From the NCBI GenBank assembly GCA_017997515.1, contig JAGOEY010000142.1, positions 1-5,322 of the forward strand: a stretch of DNA of 5,322 nucleotides, read 5' to 3'. The translations under genes and the position numbers were made by a program. Of the stretch, positions 1 to 5,322 are shown in pieces. The notes beneath the pieces were generated by a model that made no database searches, had not been told where the DNA came from, and saw only the letters and a list, made by a program, of their open reading frames with translations. The stretch is from Burkholderiaceae bacterium. GTDB taxonomy: Bacteria > Pseudomonadota > Gammaproteobacteria > Burkholderiales > Burkholderiaceae. Position 1 is the first letter of the stretch; every line of letters begins with the position of its first letter.

Positions 1-266
1 TGCTGTACAGCGCCATCGACAACTCGCAGCTGTACGTGAACAAGGTGGCCCTCAACTGCCGCTCACGCATGAACGTGCCCTTCCTGCTGCGCGACGAATC
101 GCGCAACGACGCCTTCCTGACCGGCGCCAAGGCACGCGGTTTGCTGCAGCTCAAGGGCCACAAGTCGGTCGGCGGCATGCGCGCCAGCATCTACAACGCC
201 ATGCCACTGGAAGGCGTGCAGGCGCTGGTGGACTACATGCAAGAATTCGAGAAGCAGCACGCCTGA
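1..266 (+). CDS. serC: Phosphoserine aminotransferase, C-terminal fragment (5' truncated)
   Basis: This is the last 87 codons of serC; the reading frame starts at base 3 and ends at a TGA at 264-266. The enzyme is a cytoplasmic, pyridoxal-phosphate-dependent class V aminotransferase. It converts 3-phosphohydroxypyruvate and glutamate to phosphoserine in serine synthesis, and acts on the matching intermediate in pyridoxal phosphate synthesis. The fragment shows the family's C-terminal signature: SRMNVPF at fragment residues 21-27, then [20 protein letters not shown] at 52-71, ending in a short charged helix. The catalytic lysine and the N-terminal two thirds lie outside the window. The family motif often reads GHR where this protein has GHK, a conservative change. 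The next gene, pheA, begins 20 bases downstream, which suggests co-transcription. An internal GTG at 36 is not the start, because the homology continues upstream to the window edge. Confidence 0.96.
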   Translation, partial: LYSAIDNSQLYVNKVALNCRSRMNVPFLLRDESRNDAFLTGAKARGLLQLKGHKSVGGMRASIYNAMPLEGVQALVDYMQEFEKQHA

Positions 267-286
267 ACGCCCTCACCTACGCACCC

Positions 287-1393
287 ATGAGCTCGCACAC
301 CCCTCTTCCCCCGAACATCACCCTCGGTGATCTGCGCACGCAGATCGACGCCCTCGACAGCCAGTTGCTCACGCTGCTGAACCAGCGCGCCCGCGTGGCC
401 GAGCAGGTCGGCGAAATCAAGAAGCGAGAAGGCACCCCCTTCTTCCGCCCGGACCGGGTGGCCCAGGTGATCGAGAAGATCCAGACCGCCAACCAGGGCC
501 CCCTCAAGGGCCAGCATGTGGCCGCCGTCTGGCGCGAAATCATGTCGGCCTGTTTGGCGCTCGAGTCGCCCCAACGCGTAGCCGTGCTCGGCCCCGCAGG
601 CACTTTCTGCGAACAGGCTGCCATCGAATATTTTGGTGGTGCAGCCGACCTGGTGTACTGCGCCAATTTCGACGAAGTGTTCCATGCCACCGCGAGCGGC
701 AGCGCCCAGTACGGTGTGGTGGGGGTCGAAAATTCAACCGAAGGCGTGGTTACCCGTTCGCTCGACCTGTTCCTGCACACCCCCACCCATGTGGTGGGCG
801 AGGTGAGCCTGATGGTGCGCCACAACCTGCTGCGCCAGAGCCCATCCCTTGACGGCATCGAGGTGGTCATGGCCCACCCGCAAGCGCTGGCGCAGTGCCA
901 GGCGTGGTTGTCCAAACACCTGCCGCATGCCGAGCGCCGCCCGGTCTCCAGCAACGCCGAGTCCGCCCGCCTTGCCGCCACCAACCCTGCCTGGGCCGGT
1001 TTGGCCAGCGAACGCGCCGCAACCCAGTTTGGCCTGCACATCGTGGCCCATGCGATCCAGGACGACGCGTACAACCGCACCCGTTTTGCCGTGATCTGCC
1101 TGCCCCAGACCCTGGGCACCCCGCCACCCTCGGCAAAAGACTGCACCAGCATCATCGTCTCGGTGCCCAACCAGCCGGGAGCCGTACACGACCTGCTGGT
1201 GCCACTCAAGACACACGGTGTGTCGATGACCCGTTTCGAGTCGCGCCCGGCACGTACAGGCCAATGGGAGTATTACTTCTACATCGACCTCGAAGGCCAC
1301 CCCGCCCAACCCCATGTTGCGCGCGCACTCGAAGAGCTGCGCGGGCTGTGTGCGTTCTACAAGGTGCTGGGCACGTACCCGGTTTCGGCATAG
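287..1393 (+). CDS. pheA: Bifunctional chorismate mutase/prephenate dehydratase (P-protein)
   Basis: This 368-residue cytoplasmic enzyme rearranges chorismate to prephenate and then dehydrates and decarboxylates it to phenylpyruvate, the committed phenylalanine branch. Three domains are visible. An AroQ-type chorismate mutase covers about residues 13-93, with Arg17, Arg34, Lys45 and Arg57 in the expected active-site places. A prephenate dehydratase domain covers about 97-275, with GPAGTFCEQAA at 102-112, GVENSTEG at 146-153 and the catalytic TRF triad at 265-267. A C-terminal ACT domain (about 286-365) has PGAVHDLL at 297-304 and ESRP at 318-321, the phenylalanine-binding signature, so feedback inhibition by phenylalanine is expected. 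The length fits proteobacterial P-proteins. The ATG at 287 is the best start because the mutase helix begins about 13 residues in. I see no good Shine-Dalgarno site, so translation may be coupled to serC, whose stop is 20 bases upstream. Val58 sits where a catalytic Glu is usual (see findings). Confidence 0.97.
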   Translation: MSSHTPLPPNITLGDLRTQIDALDSQLLTLLNQRARVAEQVGEIKKREGTPFFRPDRVAQVIEKIQTANQGPLKGQHVAAVWREIMSACLALESPQRVAVLGPAGTFCEQAAIEYFGGAADLVYCANFDEVFHATASGSAQYGVVGVENSTEGVVTRSLDLFLHTPTHVVGEVSLMVRHNLLRQSPSLDGIEVVMAHPQALAQCQAWLSKHLPHAERRPVSSNAESARLAATNPAWAGLASERAATQFGLHIVAHAIQDDAYNRTRFAVICLPQTLGTPPPSAKDCTSIIVSVPNQPGAVHDLLVPLKTHGVSMTRFESRPARTGQWEYYFYIDLEGHPAQPHVARALEELRGLCAFYKVLGTYPVSA

Positions 1394-2272
1394 ATGTTTG
1401 AGCAACTCGGTCTCATTGGCTGCGGCCTGATGGGCGGCTCGTTTGCGTTGGCACTCAAACGCGCGGGCCTGGTCAAACGCGTGGTGGGTTACAGCAAATC
1501 ACCGTCCACCACCCAGAAGGCGCGCCAGATGGGGGTGATTGACGTCGAAGCACCGTCTGCGCTGCTGGCGGTGTCGGGGGCCGACATCGTGCTGGTGGCC
1601 GTACCGGTGGCCGCGACCGAAGCCACCCTCAAGTCCATCCGCCACCTTGTCACCTCACAGATGCTGGTGATGGACGTAGGCTCCACCAAGGTGGATGTGG
1701 TGGACGCTGCACGCCGCGCGCTGCGCGACCAGGTCGGCTCCTTCGTCCCTGCGCACCCGGTCACGGGCAAGGAGGTGGCAGGTGTTGAACATGCCGATGC
1801 GTCCTTGTACAAAGGCAAACAGCTCATCCTGACACCGATGGAACGCACCCTGACGGTGCAGCTGAAAAAAGCCGAAGCCGTGTGGTCAGCCCTGGGTTGC
1901 CGCGTGGTGCAGATGTCGCCCGAATCCCACGACGCGGCCTTTGCTGCCATCAGCCACCTGCCCCATGTGCTGGCATTCGCCCTGATGAACAGCATCGCGG
2001 GCCAGCCGAATGGGCAGCAGTTTCTGGACCTGGCCGGGCCGGGGTTTCGGGATTTTTCCCGCATTGCCGCCAGCGACCCCAAGGTGTGGCGCGACATTTG
2101 CCTCGCCAACAAGACCGAGCTGCTAGAGCAGTCGCGGCAGTTCCAGCAAGCGCTGCAGCATTTTGACCAGCTCATCACCAGCGGCGACGCGCAGGCGCTT
2201 GAACAATCCATCGCCCAGGCCAGCACATTGCGTGCGGACTGGCACATGACGACACACAAGCCGACGCACTGA
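1394..2272 (+). CDS. tyrA: Prephenate/arogenate dehydrogenase (TyrA family), single domain
   Basis: This 292-residue enzyme oxidatively decarboxylates prephenate to 4-hydroxyphenylpyruvate, or arogenate to tyrosine; the sequence alone does not settle which substrate is used. The N-terminal Rossmann fold has GCGLMGGS at residues 9-16 (GxGxxG). DVGSTK at 94-99 and HPVTG at 121-125 follow; His121 is the likely catalytic histidine. The C-terminal helical dimerisation domain carries ISHLPH at 186-191 and GFRDFSRIA at 217-225, the substrate-side motifs. There is no chorismate mutase fusion and no ACT domain. The ATG directly follows the pheA TAG with no spacer and no visible Shine-Dalgarno site, so translation is probably coupled to pheA. 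This start places the glycine motif eight residues in, as is normal. After the second beta strand the protein reads GYSKS (32-36) rather than an acidic residue, which may mean NADP rather than NAD preference. Confidence 0.95.
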   Translation: MFEQLGLIGCGLMGGSFALALKRAGLVKRVVGYSKSPSTTQKARQMGVIDVEAPSALLAVSGADIVLVAVPVAATEATLKSIRHLVTSQMLVMDVGSTKVDVVDAARRALRDQVGSFVPAHPVTGKEVAGVEHADASLYKGKQLILTPMERTLTVQLKKAEAVWSALGCRVVQMSPESHDAAFAAISHLPHVLAFALMNSIAGQPNGQQFLDLAGPGFRDFSRIAASDPKVWRDICLANKTELLEQSRQFQQALQHFDQLITSGDAQALEQSIAQASTLRADWHMTTHKPTH

Positions 2273-2285
2273 AAGCCTTCTTTCC

Positions 2286-4292
2286 ATGTTCAGCACCGCC
2301 TTTCTGGATATCCCCCCTCTGACTGCGGCCGGTGGCACCGTCACCCTGCCCGGCTCCAAAAGTATCTCCAACCGGGTGCTGCTGCTGGCCGCACTGAGCC
2401 ACGGCACAACCCGGGTACACGACCTGCTGGACTCGGACGACACCCACGTCATGCTCGACGCGCTGCGCCAGCTGGGCTGTGGTGTGCGCCAGCAAGGCAG
2501 CACCACCGAGATTGATGGTTTGGCCGGTCAACTGGCTGTACACCAGGCCGACCTGTTCATGGGCAACGCGGGCACCGCCATCCGCCCGCTGACCGCGGCA
2601 CTGGCTGTGCTGGGCGGTGACTTCACGCTGCACGGCGTGCCGCGTATGCACGAGCGCCCGATTGGTGACCTGGTGGATGCCCTGCGCCAGATCGGCTGCC
2701 ACATCGGCTACACCGGCCAGGATGGTTACCCGCCGCTGCGTATCGGCACACCCCAGCTGTCGCTTGACGCCCCCATCCGCGTGCGCGGCGACGTGTCCAG
2801 CCAGTTCCTCACCGCCCTGCTGATGGCCTTGCCTCTGGTGTCCAGGCAAGACGTGGTGATTGATGTAGTGGGCGAGCTGATCTCCAAGCCCTACATCGAG
2901 ATCACGCTGAACCTGCTCGCGCGTTTTGGCATCCATGTACAACGCGACGGCTGGGCGCGGTTCACCATTCCCGCGGGCAGCCGTTACCAATCGCCTGGTG
3001 ATATCCATGTGGAGGCCGACGCCTCTTCCGCTAGCTATTTCATAGCGCTTGGCGCAGTAGCAGCGGGCGCCACAGGCCAAAATGGCATCAAAATTCTCGG
3101 TGTAGGCGCTGATTCCATCCAGGGCGACATCCGTTTCATCGATGCGGCACAGCAAATGGGCGCACACATCAGCAGCGGCCCGAACTGGCTGCAGATCACC
3201 CGGGGTGCCTGGCCACTCAAAGCCATCGACCTCGACTGCAACCACATCCCCGACGCCGCGATGACCCTGGCCGTGATGGCCTTGTACGCCGACGGCCACA
3301 GCACCCTGCGCAACATCGCCAGCTGGCGCGTCAAGGAAACCGACCGCATTGCCGCGATGGCCACCGAACTGCGCAAGCTGGGCGCTGCGGTCGAGGAAGG
3401 CGCTGACTTCATCCGCATTGAGCCTCTGCCAAGCGCCAAGGACTGGAAAGCGGCCACCATCCACACCTACGACGACCACCGGGTGGCCATGTGTTTCTCG
3501 CTCGCTGCCTTTAACCCGGCCGGTCTGCCGGTGCGCATCGAAGACCCGAAATGTGTCGCCAAGACTTTCCCCGACTATTTCGAGGCCTTGTTCTCGGTGT
3601 CCCAAACCCCTGTGGCGCAGATTCCCGTGGTCTGCGTGGACGGCCCCACCGCGTCCGGCAAAGGCACGGTGGCCGTGGCCGTGGCCGAACGGCTGGGTTA
3701 CCACTTTCTGGATTCCGGTGCGATGTACCGCGTCACAGCCCTGGCCGCCACGCAGGCCGGGCTGGAAATCACACCCGCATCCGAAGCCGCCATTGCCCAG
3801 CTCGCGCAGCAACTGCCGCTGCGCTTTACGGGCGGGCGGGTGCTGCTGGACGGCGTGGACGTCAGTGACGCCATCCGCACCGAAGAGGCCGGCATGAACG
3901 CCTCCAAAGTGTCCGCCCTGCCCTCGGTGCGTGTGGCCCTGGTGGCGTTACAACACAGCTTTCGGCAACTGCCGGGCTTGGTGGCAGACGGGCGCGACAT
4001 GGGCACGGTCATCTTCCCGGATGCCCCGCTGAAGGTGTTTCTCACGGCCAGCGCCGCCTGCCGCGCAGAACGCCGCCATAAGCAGTTGATTTCAAAGGGA
4101 ATTTCGACTAATATCGACAGTCTTCGCGCAGACTTGGAAGCACGCGACGCCCGGGACTCATCCCGCAGCGCCGCCCCTCTCAAACCTGCGCAAGATGCCT
4201 TGCTGCTCGACAACTCCCAGATGACGGTGGAAACATCGGTTAATCAGGTGTTGGACTGGTGGCAAAGCAAACAGCCTTTCAAAGCAGTTTGA
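2286..4292 (+). CDS. aroA-cmk: Fused EPSP synthase (AroA) and cytidylate kinase (Cmk)
   Basis: One uninterrupted 668-codon frame encodes two complete enzymes. Residues 1 to about 440 are 3-phosphoshikimate 1-carboxyvinyltransferase, the sixth shikimate-pathway step: PGSKSISNR at 22-30 (Lys25), [10 protein letters not shown] at 93-102, DASSAS at 245-250, PDAAMT with Asp323, KETDR at 350-354, YDDHR at 395-399 and AKTFPDYFE at 425-433. Gly96, Thr97 and Pro101 are the unmutated class I residues, so glyphosate sensitivity is expected. Residues about 446-668 are CMP/dCMP kinase: P-loop GPTASGKGT at 453-461, FLDSGAMYR at 474-482, DGRDMGT at 568-574 and RDARDSSR at 620-627. The kinase starts only about six residues after the synthase ends, so there is almost no linker. 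No ATG marks a separate cmk start; the in-frame GTG at 3612 has no good Shine-Dalgarno site. The ATG at 2286 lies 13 bases after tyrA. Such fusions are annotated in other Burkholderiales. A palindrome-rich segment lies at residues 250-267. Confidence 0.95.
   Translation: MFSTAFLDIPPLTAAGGTVTLPGSKSISNRVLLLAALSHGTTRVHDLLDSDDTHVMLDALRQLGCGVRQQGSTTEIDGLAGQLAVHQADLFMGNAGTAIRPLTAALAVLGGDFTLHGVPRMHERPIGDLVDALRQIGCHIGYTGQDGYPPLRIGTPQLSLDAPIRVRGDVSSQFLTALLMALPLVSRQDVVIDVVGELISKPYIEITLNLLARFGIHVQRDGWARFTIPAGSRYQSPGDIHVEADASSASYFIALGAVAAGATGQNGIKILGVGADSIQGDIRFIDAAQQMGAHISSGPNWLQITRGAWPLKAIDLDCNHIPDAAMTLAVMALYADGHSTLRNIASWRVKETDRIAAMATELRKLGAAVEEGADFIRIEPLPSAKDWKAATIHTYDDHRVAMCFSLAAFNPAGLPVRIEDPKCVAKTFPDYFEALFSVSQTPVAQIPVVCVDGPTASGKGTVAVAVAERLGYHFLDSGAMYRVTALAATQAGLEITPASEAAIAQLAQQLPLRFTGGRVLLDGVDVSDAIRTEEAGMNASKVSALPSVRVALVALQHSFRQLPGLVADGRDMGTVIFPDAPLKVFLTASAACRAERRHKQLISKGISTNIDSLRADLEARDARDSSRSAAPLKPAQDALLLDNSQMTVETSVNQVLDWWQSKQPFKAV
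3034..3086 (+). repeat. Three consecutive small inverted repeats inside aroA, possible embedded interspersed repeat
   Basis: Three inverted repeats follow one another: GCTAT/ATAGC around a 3-base loop (3034-3046), GGCGC/GCGCC around an 11-base loop (3051-3071) and GCCA/TGGC around a 3-base loop (3076-3086). The segment encodes residues 250-267 of the EPSP synthase domain. It contains codons unusual for this GC-rich gene, such as ATA and GTA, with an AT-rich tail. Compared with the E. coli enzyme as I remember it, the protein has about five extra residues here, between DASSASYF and QGDIRF. The layout resembles short palindromic repeats that I recall from Comamonadaceae genomes, but I could not check this. 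The inverted repeats are seen directly; their origin is inference. Confidence 0.4.
4086..4114 (+). promoter_or_regulatory. Candidate sigma70 promoter inside cmk, probably for rpsA
   Basis: TTGATT at 4086-4091 and TAATAT at 4109-4114 are separated by exactly 17 bases. Each hexamer matches four of six consensus positions, including the key TTGA and the outer bases of the -10 box. The site lies in an AT-rich island within otherwise GC-rich cmk coding sequence, about 350 bases upstream of the rpsA start. In E. coli, rpsA promoters are also known within the cmk coding region, so the position is plausible. Transcription would start near 4121 and give a leader of about 340 bases. The AT-rich codons also encode a conserved kinase segment, so chance is possible. 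Confidence 0.38.
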
Positions 4293-4339
4293 AAAGCAAA
4301 GGCCCGCACAAGCCCTCTCCGCGTGGTACGCAAAGTACG

Positions 4340-4361
4340 CGCACAGGCGGTGCGGTTTTTT
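4340..4361 (+). terminator. Putative intrinsic terminator or attenuator after aroA-cmk
   Basis: CGCAC (4340-4344) and GTGCG (4350-4354) form a five-base-pair GC-rich stem with a five-base loop. It is followed by one G and six T residues (4356-4361). It lies 47 bases after the aroA-cmk stop. An alternative pairing of CCGCAC (4304-4309) with GTGCGG (4350-4355) would enclose a further stem (CGCGT 4320-4324 with ACGCG 4337-4341) and also end at the T run. The short stem suggests partial termination, with some readthrough into rpsA. Confidence 0.5.
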
Positions 4362-4412
4362 AACGTAACCCGCGGCGACCCCGCACCCCGCCGTCACTCA
4401 CAGCTCTAAAAA

Positions 4413-4432
4413 TGGTAGCAATTCCGCTGCCA
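4413..4432 (+). promoter_or_regulatory. Predicted hairpin in the rpsA 5' leader
   Basis: TGGTAGC (4413-4419) pairs with GCTGCCA (4426-4432) to give a seven-base-pair stem with one G-U pair and a six-base AU-rich loop (AATTCC). It is flanked by A-rich single strands (TAAAAA before, AAAT after). Together with the next hairpin it gives a structured leader just upstream of rpsA. In E. coli, S1 represses its own translation through a folded leader with AU-rich single-stranded stretches. A similar role here is inference. Confidence 0.35.
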
Positions 4433-4435
4433 AAA

Positions 4436-4455
4436 TCCTGTGGTGCGGACAAGGA
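4436..4455 (+). promoter_or_regulatory. Ribosome binding site of rpsA, potentially held in a hairpin
   Basis: AAGGA at 4451-4455 is a good Shine-Dalgarno site, seven bases before the rpsA ATG, and it fixes that start. The same bases can pair with TCCT at 4436-4439; the stem continues with GT (4440-4441) against AC (4449-4450) after one bulged A, leaving a seven-base loop. The six-pair stem is modest, so it would damp rather than block ribosome entry. The Shine-Dalgarno site is firm; its sequestration is a prediction. Confidence 0.5.
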
Positions 4456-4462
4456 ACCCTGA

Positions 4463-5322
4463 ATGTCAGAATCTTTTGCAGACATGTTCGCCGAGAGCGT
4501 ACAAAACGCCGACACCCGCATTGGCGAAGTCGTCATTGCTGAAGTCGTGCGCCTTGAACACGGCTTCGTCGTGGTCAACGCCGGCCTCAAGTCGGAAGCG
4601 TATGTGCCAATCGCCGAGTTCAAGAGCGATACCGGCGAACTCGAAGTGCAAGTTGGTGAATTTGTTTCCGTGGCCATCGTCGCCATGGAAAACGGCTACG
4701 GCGACACGATCGTCAGCCGCGACACCGCCAAGCGTCTCGCTTCGTGGATGTCTCTCGAAAAGTCCCTGGAATCCGGCGAATTCGTCACCGGCACCACCAG
4801 CGGCAAGGTCAAGGGCGGCCTGACCGTTCTGGTCAACGGCATCCGCGCATTCCTGCCCGGTTCGCTGATCGACACCCGCCCCATCAAGGACTTGTCTCCC
4901 TACGAGAACAAGACCATGGAATTCAAGGTCATCAAGCTGGACCGCAAGCGCAACAACGTGGTGCTGTCGCGCCGCGCTGTGGTGGAAGCATCCATGGGCG
5001 AAGAACGCGCCAAGCTGATGGAAACCCTGAAGGAAGGCTCCATCGTCCAAGGCGTGGTCAAGAACATCACCGAATACGGTGCGTTCGTGGACCTCGGCGG
5101 CATCGACGGCCTGCTGCACATCACCGACATGGCATGGCGCCGTGTCCGTCACCCGTCTGAAGTCGTGACGGCTGGCCAGGAAATCACCGCCAAGATCCTG
5201 AAGTTCGACACCGAAAAGAACCGTGTCTCGCTGGGTCTGAAGCAAATGGGTGATGACCCATGGATGGGCGTGAACCGCCGCTACCCCCAATCGACCCGCC
5301 TGTTCGGCAAGATCACCAACAT
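4463..5322 (+). CDS. rpsA: 30S ribosomal protein S1, N-terminal part (3' truncated)
   Basis: The frame opens with ATG at 4463 and runs 286 codons to the window edge without a stop; the full protein usually has about 550-570 residues. S1 binds the small ribosomal subunit and mRNA leaders and promotes initiation, especially on structured or weak Shine-Dalgarno messages. The N-terminal MSESFADMFAES is the segment that anchors S1 to the ribosome through S2. S1 (OB-fold) repeats follow at about residues 20-87, 108-171 and 192-260, and a fourth begins near 277. GIRAFLPGS at 126-134, KRNNVVLSRRAV at 162-173 and YGAFVDLGGIDGLLHITDMA at 205-224 are diagnostic. The start is supported by AAGGA seven bases upstream and by the family N-terminus. 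The cmk-rpsA order is conserved in proteobacteria. Expression probably comes from readthrough of the upstream operon plus a promoter inside cmk. Confidence 0.97.
   Translation, partial: MSESFADMFAESVQNADTRIGEVVIAEVVRLEHGFVVVNAGLKSEAYVPIAEFKSDTGELEVQVGEFVSVAIVAMENGYGDTIVSRDTAKRLASWMSLEKSLESGEFVTGTTSGKVKGGLTVLVNGIRAFLPGSLIDTRPIKDLSPYENKTMEFKVIKLDRKRNNVVLSRRAVVEASMGEERAKLMETLKEGSIVQGVVKNITEYGAFVDLGGIDGLLHITDMAWRRVRHPSEVVTAGQEITAKILKFDTEKNRVSLGLKQMGDDPWMGVNRRYPQSTRLFGKITN

Noticed and set aside
277..1209. A 310-codon minus-strand frame opposite pheA
   Set aside because: It is a shadow of pheA, rich in Arg, Trp, Ser and Cys with no family resemblance.
2562..2591. Possible glyphosate-tolerant EPSP synthase
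   Set aside because: Gly96, Thr97 and Pro101 are the usual class I residues, so nothing in the sequence suggests tolerance.
2175..3812. A 545-codon open frame on the minus strand opposite tyrA and aroA-cmk
   Set aside because: It is antisense to genes with clear family motifs, has no recognisable domain and is low in complexity. Long antisense frames are expected in GC-rich coding DNA.
3612..4292. Independent cmk gene starting at the in-frame GTG at 3612
   Set aside because: There is no Shine-Dalgarno site at a suitable distance and no stop ends the aroA frame. One fused chain is the simpler reading, though internal initiation is not excluded.
4326..4340. Direct repeat of GTACGC (4326-4331 and 4335-4340) separated by AAA
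   Set aside because: Two copies of six bases are too short to support an operator or repeat family; they probably belong to the local stem structures before the T run.
4405..4412. A -10-like TCTAAA/TAAAAA close to rpsA
   Set aside because: No acceptable -35 box lies 16-18 bases upstream, so I do not call a promoter here.
4466..5290. A 274-codon minus-strand frame opposite rpsA
   Set aside because: It is a His- and Asp-rich shadow of the rpsA coding strand; the plus frame is an unmistakable S1 protein.

Overview
The window is a stretch of ordinary chromosomal core genes from a GC-rich betaproteobacterium, most likely order Burkholderiales and probably a Comamonadaceae-type genus. I base this on the gene order, the GC-rich codon use, the protein sequences and the fused aroA-cmk gene. 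The genus is an inference. All five genes lie on the + strand.

Layout: positions 1-266 hold the 3' end of serC (phosphoserine aminotransferase). Next come pheA at 287-1393 (chorismate mutase/prephenate dehydratase), tyrA at 1394-2272 (prephenate/arogenate dehydrogenase) and a single 668-codon reading frame at 2286-4292 that joins aroA (EPSP synthase) to cmk (cytidylate kinase). A 170-base gap at 4293-4462 follows, and then the 5' part of rpsA (ribosomal protein S1), which runs off the right edge. The first four genes are separated by 0 to 20 bases and look like one transcription unit. The gap before rpsA contains a terminator-like hairpin with a T run, then two predicted leader hairpins and a clear Shine-Dalgarno site. 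A sigma70-like promoter candidate lies inside the cmk part and may serve rpsA.

How the genes work together: AroA makes EPSP, the precursor of chorismate. PheA converts chorismate to prephenate and then phenylpyruvate for phenylalanine, and TyrA takes prephenate or arogenate to the tyrosine branch. SerC makes phosphoserine for serine and can also act in pyridoxal phosphate synthesis. Cmk phosphorylates CMP and dCMP, and S1 helps ribosomes load mRNA. This is a variant of the known mixed-function serC-pheA-tyrA-aroA-cmk-rpsA cluster, here without an aminotransferase gene between pheA and tyrA.

I found no mobile element, CRISPR array, RNA gene or unknown gene system. The points most worth a second look are the linkerless aroA-cmk fusion, a palindrome-rich segment inside aroA that coincides with a short insertion in the protein, and the structured rpsA leader.
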